Below, in pieces: positions 26,680-34,875 of a stretch of 64,000 nucleotides of DNA. The notes beneath the pieces are model-generated. The model saw only the letters and a program-made list of their open reading frames with translations, was not told where the DNA came from and did no database searches. Within the stretch, counting starts at the first letter, position 1; each line of letters begins with the position of its first letter. The position numbers and the translations under genes are program-made. This stretch comes from Lewinella sp039816955 (lineage in GTDB: Bacteria; Bacteroidota; Bacteroidia; Chitinophagales; Saprospiraceae), in assembly GCA_039816955.1 (NCBI GenBank), contig JBCBWU010000008.1:5190-69189 (forward strand). The letters are read 5' to 3'.

Positions 26680-27339
26680 ATGATATCGTTGATCGAAACA
26701 CAAGATGGGTCTCACAGTATTCTCAGTGAGCGTTTTGGTGTTGCGTACCACTCCAAGTACGGCGCTATTCAGGAATCACAACACGTGTTCCTAGGGGCCG
26801 GTCTAAACCTGGTATTACCAAAACTAGATCAGGTTCGGATATTTGAGATGGGCTTTGGTAGTGGCCTCAATGCATATCTCAGCTTGCTTGCTGCCGAGAG
26901 AGCCAATAAGTCGATTTATTACGAAGCTGTTGAAGCCTTTCCAATTAGCATTGAAGAGGCGCAGCAATTGAATTATGCCCAACAGCTAAGCGAGGATAAC
27001 AGTTTGTTAGAAGCCTTGCATCAAGCTAATTGGGGAGAGGAAGTGAGTATTACGCCAAACTTTCAGCTTCTAAAGTGGCAGCAGACGCTGGAGAATGCGA
27101 CGCTTAATGGCGGATACGACGTGGTATTCTACGATGCCTTTGGTCCCAGAACACAACCAGAACTCTGGGAACGAGAGCCTTTTCAGCAGCTATACGATGC
27201 CATGAACCAGGACAGCGTATTGGTAACTTACTGTGCGAAAGGTGTTTTCAAGCGCAACTTAAAAGACATCGGCTTCAAAGTGGAAGGCCTTCCCGGGCCA
27301 CCAGGAAAAAGAGAAATGACCCGGGCCTTTAAGATCTAG
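26680..27339 (+). CDS. mnmD: tRNA 5-methylaminomethyl-2-thiouridine methyltransferase
   Basis: Stand-alone MnmD: SAM-dependent methyltransferase that completes mnm5s2U34 in tRNA. It is 219 residues from the ATG at 26680; the longer frame would need a TTG. DGSHSILSERFGVAYHSKYGA, the SAM loop FEMGFGSGLNAYLS, and DVVFYDAFGPRTQPELW are diagnostic, and the C-terminal GPPGKREMTRA closes the family. The oxidase half (MnmC C-terminal domain) is absent, as usual in Bacteroidota. It overlaps the convergent AP2/HNH gene by four bases. Confidence 0.93.
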   Translation: MISLIETQDGSHSILSERFGVAYHSKYGAIQESQHVFLGAGLNLVLPKLDQVRIFEMGFGSGLNAYLSLLAAERANKSIYYEAVEAFPISIEEAQQLNYAQQLSEDNSLLEALHQANWGEEVSITPNFQLLKWQQTLENATLNGGYDVVFYDAFGPRTQPELWEREPFQQLYDAMNQDSVLVTYCAKGVFKRNLKDIGFKVEGLPGPPGKREMTRAFKI

Positions 27340-27890
27340 CTATTCCCCGCTCTACTGCGCTGACGAATTACATTGATCTTACCGTTTTCACCAAATAATT
27401 CTCGAGATTTGCGATTGTAAGCCAAAGCAGCTTCTTCTGCGGTAGCATACATTCCAATATGAATTGTTTTGCGTCCAACGGATATAACTGCCCGGTAGCG
27501 GTTGTTTTCTTTATAAACACCGGTATACCCTACTCGACTAGATGTTTTACGCTTACGACTGGCTACAGCGCGGGAACGATAAGTTAGATTTTCTAAACGG
27601 CAATCAAGCTTATTACCATTTTTTGCTCCAACTAAGTTCTTTTTATCGGATTTGAGATGGCCCAGAAATTTCTCGGCGACGAACTTGTGCAGGTAAATAG
27701 TTTCCGTCTTGTAATCACCAGAGGATTTACGCCAAGTTTTCTGAAAAACCGCACAACCACTGGAATGCTTACGCAGATTATCAATAAAGTTAATTTTTAC
27801 CAGGTAGGGGTCGGAGACTATATATTCATATACTTCACTGTCCAGAAGCACATGATCCTCCGCATTCTTTAGTTTGACGCGATATAGCAT
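27336..27890 (-). CDS. AP2-domain protein with HNH-type N-terminal half
   Basis: A 184-residue protein from ATG 27890. The C-terminal half is an AP2/ERF-like DNA-binding domain (VGYTGVYKENNRYRAVI, GRKTIHIGMYATAEEAALAY). The N-terminal half, with LHKFVAEKFLG and NGNKLDCRLENLTY, looks like the HNH_3-type homing-endonuclease module that often goes with AP2 domains in phage and mobile genes. Such proteins can be free-standing homing endonucleases or transcription factors. No intron or mobile element is visible around it. It is divergent from ribD. Confidence 0.85.
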   Translation of the reverse strand: MLYRVKLKNAEDHVLLDSEVYEYIVSDPYLVKINFIDNLRKHSSGCAVFQKTWRKSSGDYKTETIYLHKFVAEKFLGHLKSDKKNLVGAKNGNKLDCRLENLTYRSRAVASRKRKTSSRVGYTGVYKENNRYRAVISVGRKTIHIGMYATAEEAALAYNRKSRELFGENGKINVIRQRSRAGNS

Positions 27891-28039
27891 AATAAAAGAG
27901 TTAAGCTCACAATGGACAAGCCAATTGAGGCATAAAATCGTGCAAATCAATTCCTTATGAACTAAACTACAGTAAATATGGGTGCAATGTTGCCAGTTTT
28001 CGGCGCAGTTGGTATGCTTTGTGGAATGAAGCCATTATT

Positions 28040-29077
28040 ATGAGTCTGAAATCTCGCATAATGCGTCGTTGCTTCGATTTAGCACGTCTGGGAAAGGGTT
28101 TAGCCAGCCCAAATCCGATTGTCGGCGCAGTGCTGGTACACGAGGATAGAATCATTGGGGAAGGCTACTACGCCGAGGATGGAGGCCCGCACGCTGAAGT
28201 TGTTACGGTTCGTAGTGTCCGCCCTGCTGATGAACACTTAATTCAAGAAAGTACCTTGTACGTGTCGCTGGAGCCGTGCAACATATGGGGTCGAACTCCG
28301 CCCTGCACGAATCTGATTCTTGATCAGCGCATTCCTCATGTCGTTGTGGCAGCGCGGGACTTAACCCCGGGAGTTGACGGATCTGGATTAGAGCGACTTA
28401 GAGCAGCCGGAGTAAAAGTAGAAGAAGCAGTTTTGCCAGAAATTGGTGCAAGACTGAGTCGCTACCGCAATATTTACGTCAGTGAACAAAGACCTTACGT
28501 TGTCCTCAAGTACGCACAAACGGAAAACGGATTCATAGCTCCGGCTGATGAGACACAGTTCTGGCTTACTAATGCTATTAGTAAACGCCTAGTACATAAG
28601 TGGCGAACAGAGACGGATGCCATTCTGATTGGTGCAGGTACAGCACGTACAGATAACCCAGCCTTAACCAGTCGGTTAGTACCAGGCAAACAGCCGCAAC
28701 GCCTCGTCATAGATCGAGCGGGGAAACTCCCTTCGGATTTACAACTCTTTGATGGAGCGCATCCAACTTTGGTTATCACGCAAAAACCAGGAGAGGAGCG
28801 AGATCAGTTGGAGTTTATGGAACTTGATTTCACAAATGAAGACTGGCCAAAGCAACTGCTGAAACAACTAGCAGATCGCAAAATAGCGCATCTCACTATT
28901 GAAGGAGGAGCCTGGCTCCTGCATACCTTCGTAAAAGGTGAGCTTTGGGACGAGGCGCGTGTATTCTGCAGCCGACACAATTGGTCGGATGGTAAGGCCG
29001 CACCTAACTTGGGAACCGAGGCTCAGGAGACATTCAAAATCGCGGAAGACACATTAAAGGTTTATTACCGCCCCTAA
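28040..29077 (+). CDS. ribD: Bifunctional diaminohydroxyphosphoribosylaminopyrimidine deaminase / reductase
   Basis: RibD, riboflavin biosynthesis: N-terminal deaminase and C-terminal NADPH reductase, 345 residues from the ATG at 28040 (a TTG 21 bases upstream is less likely). The deaminase zinc ligands His51 (GGPHAEV), Cys80 and Cys89 (EPCNIWGRTPPC) are present; the reductase half has LKYAQTENGFIA, DAILIGAGTARTDNPALTSR and TIEGGAWLL. No rib operon or FMN riboswitch is seen nearby. Confidence 0.95.
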   Translation: MSLKSRIMRRCFDLARLGKGLASPNPIVGAVLVHEDRIIGEGYYAEDGGPHAEVVTVRSVRPADEHLIQESTLYVSLEPCNIWGRTPPCTNLILDQRIPHVVVAARDLTPGVDGSGLERLRAAGVKVEEAVLPEIGARLSRYRNIYVSEQRPYVVLKYAQTENGFIAPADETQFWLTNAISKRLVHKWRTETDAILIGAGTARTDNPALTSRLVPGKQPQRLVIDRAGKLPSDLQLFDGAHPTLVITQKPGEERDQLEFMELDFTNEDWPKQLLKQLADRKIAHLTIEGGAWLLHTFVKGELWDEARVFCSRHNWSDGKAAPNLGTEAQETFKIAEDTLKVYYRP

Positions 29078-29139
29078 CTACGCGTTAATAGAATATTAAA
29101 GCTCTGTGTAATAGTCAATCTTTTCGCGATTTAAGTGTT

Positions 29140-29147
29140 TAGCTTTG
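29140..29147 (+). promoter_or_regulatory. Putative -7 box upstream of thioredoxin gene
   Basis: TAGCTTTG matches TAnnTTTG, 114 bases before the thioredoxin-family gene at 29262. No clear TTG element is correctly spaced, so support is weak. Confidence 0.3.
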
Positions 29148-29261
29148 GTAAGTATTTTGTTGGGCAGTATTAAATTTACCACCCAGAAGTACACTTGAGA
29201 AAACAAATAGGGCTTGCGCATCATCCAAATGCAACTCCTCTAAACACAAATTAGACACAAA

Positions 29262-29807
29262 ATGAAAAAGTGTTTTGCACTCGCGACACTAGTGGTTATG
29301 ATCGTGGGTCAGCTTAGCGCCCAGTCCACATCTTTAGCGATAACCGATTGGAACGCTTGGGAAACTAAGCCCGAGACAGAAATACAGGGTCGCAAAACCT
29401 TAGTTTATGTTTATACCAATTGGTGTTCCTTGTGTAAGAAGATGGAGGCAGAGGCCTTCACTGATTCCGTTATCCAGGCCTTGATTACTGACCAGTTCAC
29501 TATTGTAGGATTGGATGCAGAAAGTAAAGAACCCCTGAACTTTAAAGGCGAAACCTACGAATATGTCCGCAAAGGCAAACTGGGCTACCATGAATTAGCT
29601 GCGCACCTATTAGACGGACGCTTGGCTTTCCCTAGTGTTATCTTTTTGAGCGAAGAGGGTGAGGTTATTCAAACTATCCACGCCTACCAAGGCCAACAAC
29701 ACTTTGAGATGCTCCTGCGCTATTACGGCGAAGACTACTACCGCAGCATGCCCTGGACCAGCTTTCAGCGCCAATTCAATGCCGGCCAAATCACTGATGA
29801 CCAATAA
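29262..29807 (+). CDS. Exported thioredoxin-family protein
   Basis: A 181-residue periplasmic protein with a signal peptide (MKKCFALATLVVMIVGQLSA) and a thioredoxin fold whose CxxC is Cys55/Cys58 in YTNWCSLCKKME. The cis-Pro region is LAFPSVIFLSEEGE. It resembles DUF255/thioredoxin_7-like proteins in which a Trp precedes the CxxC. Probably a periplasmic thiol reductase; partners unknown. It precedes a secreted peptidase by 52 bases. Confidence 0.88.
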   Translation: MKKCFALATLVVMIVGQLSAQSTSLAITDWNAWETKPETEIQGRKTLVYVYTNWCSLCKKMEAEAFTDSVIQALITDQFTIVGLDAESKEPLNFKGETYEYVRKGKLGYHELAAHLLDGRLAFPSVIFLSEEGEVIQTIHAYQGQQHFEMLLRYYGEDYYRSMPWTSFQRQFNAGQITDDQ

Positions 29808-29859
29808 GGTCGACGCTTCGCATTCTTTCCTTATTTTGGCGTAGAACAAATACTACGCT

Positions 29860-31152
29860 ATGAGATGGATGATATTAAGCTGGGTCGCCTTCGTGGGGCA
29901 AATTGCTGCTCAAGCACAGACCACAGCCCTAGAACAAGCTTTATTTGGACTGCCTGATGTAATTTTCAAAGCTATTGACGCCCCAGATGGTTACGCAGCG
30001 GCCTACGAATTGCATATCAAGCAGCCGATTGACCACAACAATCCCGATAAGGGTCACTTCTACCAACGTGCCTTTCTTTCACACCGCGGCTTCAACCGTC
30101 CGACAGTAATCTGCACGGAAGGTTATACGCGCAGTCGCAACCGGGTTTACGAACTCACCAATCTTATTGCAGGCAACCAAATCGATGTCGAACACCGTTA
30201 TTTTGGCAGCAGCATGCCTGCAGAAAAGGATCTTGATTATCAGTATTTGAATCTAGAACAGGCTACCGCTGATCTTCACCATATCAATCAGCTGTTCCGT
30301 CAGATCTATTCTGGCAAATGGCTCAGTACTGGGATTTCCAAAGGTGGGCAGACCACTATTTTCTATCGCTATTTCTATCCTGAGGATGTGGATGTGAGCG
30401 TACCCTACGTGGCTCCACTTAATTTGGCTTTAGAAGAAGAACGTATTTATACTTTCCTGGACACCGTGGGTACAGATGCTTGCCGAGACGCTATCTACGA
30501 TGTTCAGGAGATCATCCTGCAAAACCGCGAAGAAGTACTACCAAAACTCCAGTGGTACGCAAAAGGTGCCGGTCTTGAGTTTGATTATCTGGGTTTTGAG
30601 GAAGCTTTCGAATATTCTGTCTTGGAGTATCCTTTCGCTTTCTGGCAATTGGGTGGTAGGTGCGAAGAAATACCCCCCAAATCCGCAGGAGTAGACGTAG
30701 CCTTGGATCACCTACTCGCAGCTTCTGGAATGGATTTATTCAGTGATGCTTCCATGGAAGCTTATGCCAGCCACTATTACCAGGCAGGTGCTGAAATGGG
30801 CTACTACAGCTACGAAACCGAGGATTTCGAAGGTTTGCTCAAAGCACTTCCTATGGAGCCCAACCCCAGTGCCATTTTCATGCCGGGCAAGATGCCCAAA
30901 AGCTTTGATGGTAAATTAGTGAACGCGGTAGCAGAATGGCTACCCGCTAATGGTGATCGATTTATCTACATCAATGGAGATTCCGATACTTGGTCCGCTA
31001 CAGCGGTGCGACCAACTGATGGAATTGATGCCGTCTGGTTCTTTATGCCAGGCAAAGACCATGGTCGTGCCCGTATACGCAATATGAGCAGTTCCGATCG
31101 CGCGAAGCTAGTGGATGCTTTGGAGCGGTGGTTGGAAATGGAGATTGAGTAG
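29860..31152 (+). CDS. Secreted S28/S37 (PS-10) family serine peptidase
   Basis: A 430-residue exported protein (signal peptide to about residue 19) of the S28/S37 tripeptidyl or prolyl peptidase group. IDVEHRYFGSS and the nucleophile Ser160 in TGISKGGQTTIF are diagnostic, and late acid and His positions lie in NGDSDTWSA and GKDHGRARI. S37 enzymes release tripeptides and S28 cleave after proline; sequence alone does not settle which. Confidence 0.9.
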   Translation: MRWMILSWVAFVGQIAAQAQTTALEQALFGLPDVIFKAIDAPDGYAAAYELHIKQPIDHNNPDKGHFYQRAFLSHRGFNRPTVICTEGYTRSRNRVYELTNLIAGNQIDVEHRYFGSSMPAEKDLDYQYLNLEQATADLHHINQLFRQIYSGKWLSTGISKGGQTTIFYRYFYPEDVDVSVPYVAPLNLALEEERIYTFLDTVGTDACRDAIYDVQEIILQNREEVLPKLQWYAKGAGLEFDYLGFEEAFEYSVLEYPFAFWQLGGRCEEIPPKSAGVDVALDHLLAASGMDLFSDASMEAYASHYYQAGAEMGYYSYETEDFEGLLKALPMEPNPSAIFMPGKMPKSFDGKLVNAVAEWLPANGDRFIYINGDSDTWSATAVRPTDGIDAVWFFMPGKDHGRARIRNMSSSDRAKLVDALERWLEMEIE

Positions 31153-31161
31153 TTTTTTATG

Positions 31162-31242
31162 TTTTTGTCGGGAGACAAAACAAACTTGTACTTTAGTCGT
31201 GTTTTGTCTCCCGATCGCTGTGTTTTGTCTCCCGACAAAACA
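31162..31242. repeat. Three copies of a palindromic GTC...GAC motif
   Basis: Between convergent genes. Copy 1 (31163-31181) reads TTTTGTCGGGAGACAAAAC. Copy 2 (31200-31214) and copy 3 (31221-31242) carry the opposite orientation TTTTGTCTCCCGA, and copy 3 completes the palindrome with CAAAACA. Each full copy folds alone (TTTTGTC with GACAAAA), and copy 1 can also pair with copy 2 or 3. It may be a two-way terminator, but no conventional T-run is present outside the stems. Confidence 0.65.
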
Positions 31243-32787
31243 CTAGCGCCGACGCCCGCCAAGAATACCGAGCAAGCCCCGCGCCAATTCCCGCGCTAAT
31301 GTGCGCCCGATCTGACGAGTAGTCGTATTGCTCATGACCTTTTCCAAGGTAGACTTTTCGCGTCGACGGCTTCGAGAAGAAGACTTCCGGGCCTTTTCCC
31401 GTTCTGCCTTGAGTTCTTCTTGGCGCTCTTCTTCGTGAGCGGCTTCTATTTTCTCAGCCAGAATTTCGTGCGCACTATCACGATCAATAGTTTGATTGTA
31501 TTTCTTTACAAGTGGTGAACTGTCTACTACTTCATTAATCTCCTTAGTCGTAAGGATATCCATCCGTGATTGCGGTGCTCGCAACATGGTATGTACAAGC
31601 GGTGTAGGAATACCTTTTTCGTTCAGGGCGGTTACCAATGCCTCCCCAATACCCAATTCCGTCAATAGTTGATCGACATCGTAGTATTCGGTGATGGGGT
31701 AGTTTTGCGCAGCCAGTTTAATGGCCTTACGATCCTTGGCAGTAAACGCGCGTAAAGCGTGCTGCACCTTCAAACCAAGCTGCCCCAGGACACTTTCAGG
31801 AATATCAGCTGGATTTTGAGTAACGAAGAACAAACCTACTCCCTTAGAGCGAATAAGTTTGACAATGGCTTCCAGCTGGTCCATCAGGGCATCCGAAGCT
31901 TGGTCAAACACCAGGTGCGCCTCATCGATGAACATCACCAGCTTAGGCTTGTCGTCATCACCGGCTTCCGGGAAAGTGGAATAAATTTCTGCTAAGATCT
32001 GCAGCATGAAGGTAGAGAATAGCTTTGGCCGGTCTTGGATATCCGTTAGACGGATCACCGATACAATACCGCGGCCTAGCTCATCTACTCGGCATAAATC
32101 TTCTACTTCAAAGGAAGGCTCACCGAAGAAAATCTCCGCGCCTTGCTGCTCAAGTTCTACCAACTTCCGCATAATGGAACCCACACTGGCGCTGGAAATA
32201 CGGCCGTAGATCTTCTGCACCTCAGCCTTACCCTCATTGGTCATATACTGGAGGGTCTTCTTGAAATCCTCCAGATCAAGTAAAGGCAGATCATTGTCAT
32301 CTGCATACTTGAACACAACCGCCACAATACCGGACTGGGTATCATTAAGCGCCAATATTTTCGAAAACAATACCGGACCAAACTCCGAAACCGTTGCGCG
32401 TAAGCGAGCACCTTTTTCCTCAGAAATTGACAGAAACTCCACCGGGCTTCCTACAGCCTCAAACGGAATGCCAATTGCCTCGTGGCGCTCATCAATTTTG
32501 CGGTGTCCGGGAGAGGGTTGCGCGATCCCACTTAGGTCACCCTTGATATCCATCAAAAGACTTGGCACACCTTCTTGCGACAATTGCTCAGCAATAATCT
32601 GCAAGGTTTTGGTCTTACCAGAACCCGTAGCCCCGGCAATTAAACCGTGTCGGTTAAGGGTGGCTAAAGGTAAACGAACAAGGGTGTTAGTCTGGGTTTC
32701 TTTATCTAGCATCGCACCTCCCAGTACAAAGCTCTCGCCCTTGAACTGGTAGCCCGACTCAATACTTTCCAAAAACTGCTCTCGCAT
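31243..32787 (-). CDS. HerA-like helicase/ATPase (DUF853)
   Basis: A 514-residue P-loop ATPase of the HerA-FtsK superfamily, YjgR/DUF853 group. Walker A is GATGSGKT (residues 52-59), Walker B VMFIDEAHL, and MDIKGDLSG is a DUF853 hallmark. The C-terminus has a basic, coiled-coil stretch (EEERQEELKAEREKARKSS) and ends Gly/Arg-rich. True HerA works with NurA in DNA end processing; no NurA is adjacent, and the role of DUF853 is not established. Its stop abuts the palindromic repeat cluster. Confidence 0.92.
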   Translation of the reverse strand: MREQFLESIESGYQFKGESFVLGGAMLDKETQTNTLVRLPLATLNRHGLIAGATGSGKTKTLQIIAEQLSQEGVPSLLMDIKGDLSGIAQPSPGHRKIDERHEAIGIPFEAVGSPVEFLSISEEKGARLRATVSEFGPVLFSKILALNDTQSGIVAVVFKYADDNDLPLLDLEDFKKTLQYMTNEGKAEVQKIYGRISSASVGSIMRKLVELEQQGAEIFFGEPSFEVEDLCRVDELGRGIVSVIRLTDIQDRPKLFSTFMLQILAEIYSTFPEAGDDDKPKLVMFIDEAHLVFDQASDALMDQLEAIVKLIRSKGVGLFFVTQNPADIPESVLGQLGLKVQHALRAFTAKDRKAIKLAAQNYPITEYYDVDQLLTELGIGEALVTALNEKGIPTPLVHTMLRAPQSRMDILTTKEINEVVDSSPLVKKYNQTIDRDSAHEILAEKIEAAHEEERQEELKAEREKARKSSSRSRRREKSTLEKVMSNTTTRQIGRTLARELARGLLGILGGRRR

Positions 32788-32816
32788 GATGAGGGATTGT
32801 AAACAATGATATAGTA

Positions 32817-32824
32817 CAAAAATA
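32817..32824 (-). promoter_or_regulatory. Putative -7 box upstream of HerA-like gene
   Basis: Minus strand reads TATTTTTG, a perfect Bacteroidota -7 box, 29 bases before the ATG at 32787. No TTG at the expected -33 distance. Confidence 0.5.
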
Positions 32825-32888
32825 TAGACTCGATCTGTTCGCTAAGGTAACGAACTCAACAGGGAAATTCTTTGCCCTAAGGCCCCTT

Positions 32889-33800
32889 TTATTGATTCCA
32901 ACGCTCTACCCGTAGGTCGTATTTACGCTTACTAAAGGGCCAGAGGTCTTTGTTGTAGCTACTCTCCAGTTCTTCCTCCAGTTCTTCCGGCATGAAATCT
33001 GGGAAAAAGTCGATTCCCGTAAGCTCCTCAATTTCGTCCACAGAGGTCGTAAACTTGTATAGGGGTTCATAATTGACCTCATTGTCCAGCAGGAAGGCAA
33101 TCGCCTTTTGTTCTGGATCATCAAGGTCCAATAGCACTTTAAAATAGGCAGTAGGTACTGCTACGTTGTTAGCTCGACCGATGTAGCCTTTCGGGTCCTC
33201 ACTTAAGACAGGACCAGATACTACGTACAAACGGCCAAATTTCTTAGCCCAATCGCGAGTCAATTCTTCCAGTTCGCGCCAAATGCCCTGGTTGAAATTA
33301 CGAGATTGTGGACTAATATTACTCATGAGAAAAGTCTCGTCCATTGCGGCCGCGTCGAAGGCCATATCCGCCGCTGGCACCATGTGCCCTCGATCATAAC
33401 CAGAACCTCGATAGTCATTGGGGGAAGCACTACCGGAACGAATGGCTGGATCGGGCCGAAAATTATCAACGCGCTCTGACCACGGCTGGCGAAGTTCATC
33501 TCGCGTAAGGATATAAGCAACCCAGTCTGCTTGCTCATAGTCCTCATTGTAACTCAGACTGTAATTCTTGTAATGGTAAACTTGCGACCCATTTACCTCC
33601 GATGGTAGAAAGTGTAATTCACCGGCGTATACACTAGGATCCTCTTCTTCTTCCCAGGCTATATTAGGCCCCTCACCTCCAGAAAAAAAATTGAACAAAA
33701 AATACAATCCACCAATGATCGCTCCGAAGATGCCGACCTTAGCGATCGTACCGCCGCTTTGCTTACTTTGATTTGCGTGATTACGCCGCAGTTTTGCCAT
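32889..33800 (-). CDS. Membrane-anchored DNA/RNA non-specific endonuclease (NUC1 family)
   Basis: A 303-residue beta-beta-alpha-metal nuclease. An N-terminal helix (residues 21-40) anchors it to the membrane with the catalytic domain outside. The signature is YDRGHMVPAADM with catalytic His139; downstream NISPQSRNFNQGIWRELE supplies the metal-binding Asn. Members degrade DNA and RNA without sequence preference. It may serve nutrient scavenging or defence against incoming DNA; no immunity protein gene is adjacent. Confidence 0.92.
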   Translation of the reverse strand: MAKLRRNHANQSKQSGGTIAKVGIFGAIIGGLYFLFNFFSGGEGPNIAWEEEEDPSVYAGELHFLPSEVNGSQVYHYKNYSLSYNEDYEQADWVAYILTRDELRQPWSERVDNFRPDPAIRSGSASPNDYRGSGYDRGHMVPAADMAFDAAAMDETFLMSNISPQSRNFNQGIWRELEELTRDWAKKFGRLYVVSGPVLSEDPKGYIGRANNVAVPTAYFKVLLDLDDPEQKAIAFLLDNEVNYEPLYKFTTSVDEIEELTGIDFFPDFMPEELEEELESSYNKDLWPFSKRKYDLRVERWNQ

Positions 33801-33824
33801 ATTGAGTTCTTATGAGTACTGGAA

Positions 33825-33832
33825 CAAAAATA
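33825..33832 (-). promoter_or_regulatory. Putative -7 box upstream of NUC1 gene
   Basis: Minus strand TATTTTTG, 24 bases before the nuclease ATG; no matching -33 element seen. Confidence 0.45.
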
Positions 33833-33923
33833 CATTTTACCAACGGAGCCCCATGTACTTTTCATACATTTATTTTATTTCATTCAATTCTAACAAAAAG
33901 CGTCTTATTACGGCGAGACTGTT

Positions 33924-33931
33924 TATCTTTG
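33924..33931 (+). promoter_or_regulatory. Putative -7 box upstream of TonB-family gene
   Basis: TATCTTTG matches TAnnTTTG, 69 bases before the ATG at 34001. The -33 element is poor. Confidence 0.4.
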
Positions 33932-34000
33932 GGAGATGAGCATCAGGACTAAAACTATTTAGTCCACTTACCACCTATTAATCAATTAAATAACGCGTAA

Positions 34001-34843
34001 ATGAAACCATTCTATCTCTCTGTGATAGCACTCTTGCTATCAGTATCACTTTTTTGCCAATCTGAAGAGATTATTCCACTTACCGGTAGCTGGGAATTGA
34101 CTCGGATCGAAAATCTGAATCAAGCGAATAGTTCTTTCACTGAGCCTCCGTGGGTAGGGAGCAAATTTCATTTTTTTGCCGATGGGTCACTCGCCATGGA
34201 AAATCAAGGTGAGTATTTCCTGACCACCTTCCAACGCGAAGGGCAAACACTCAGCTATGAAAGCAACTCCTATGAGATTGACCGCCAGTTCAAGGATTAT
34301 TGGACGTTCCTCTTTGTAGACGAGGCTAACGGTTGGAACTGCCGCCTACACTTCGTGGCCGCAGAAGAAGACTTAGCCAAAGTCCCAGAAGCATCAGAGC
34401 AGCCTAGAAAGCAACTCTATCCGCTCGGTGGTAATGCTCCGGCGGCTCCGGCTCCGGCAGCCTCGAATTCGGACGGACCTACCTACAAGGTAGTTGAGCA
34501 AATGCCAAGGTTTCCTGGTTGCGAAGATTTAACAGGAGAACAAGAAAGAAAAACATGTGCGCAACAAGAACTCTTAAAATACATCTACAAGAATCTTCGC
34601 TACCCAGAGGAGATGCAGCAAAATGGTATTGAAGGCACCGTTGTTGTCACTTTTGTAATAGATGTTGATGGGTCAACTACTGACGCTAGGGTAGTTCGTG
34701 ATATAGGTGCTGGATGTGGTGAAGAGGCATTGCGTGTGGTGAATGAAATGACAACCAAGGGCCTTTATTGGACTCCAGGAATGCAAAGGGGAAAGCCTGT
34801 ACGTGTGCAGTTTAACCTCCCGATCAAGTTTAAGTTACCATAG
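34001..34843 (+). CDS. TonB C-terminal domain protein with lipocalin-like N-terminal half
   Basis: A 280-residue exported protein. After a signal peptide (MKPFYLSVIALLLSVSLFCQ) comes a lipocalin-like domain (LTGSWELTRIEN, FHFFADGSLAMENQGEYF), then an Ala/Pro linker and a TonB C-terminal domain (YPEEMQQNGIEGTVVVTFVI, VNEMTTKGLYWTPG). There is no N-terminal membrane anchor, so it is unlikely to be the ExbBD-linked energy transducer itself; Bacteroidota have many such stand-alone TonB-domain proteins. Role unknown. Confidence 0.85.
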   Translation: MKPFYLSVIALLLSVSLFCQSEEIIPLTGSWELTRIENLNQANSSFTEPPWVGSKFHFFADGSLAMENQGEYFLTTFQREGQTLSYESNSYEIDRQFKDYWTFLFVDEANGWNCRLHFVAAEEDLAKVPEASEQPRKQLYPLGGNAPAAPAPAASNSDGPTYKVVEQMPRFPGCEDLTGEQERKTCAQQELLKYIYKNLRYPEEMQQNGIEGTVVVTFVIDVDGSTTDARVVRDIGAGCGEEALRVVNEMTTKGLYWTPGMQRGKPVRVQFNLPIKFKLP

Positions 34844-34875
34844 CTCTAGGGATATGCTGTTGGAGTGGCAAAATA

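Noticed and set aside
27961..28039. FMN riboswitch upstream of ribD
   Set aside because: Only about 79 bases separate ribD from position 27961 and none of the conserved RFN-element sequences are recognisable.
31162..31242. CRISPR-like repeat array
   Set aside because: Only three copies, in mixed orientation and with no regular spacers; no cas genes.
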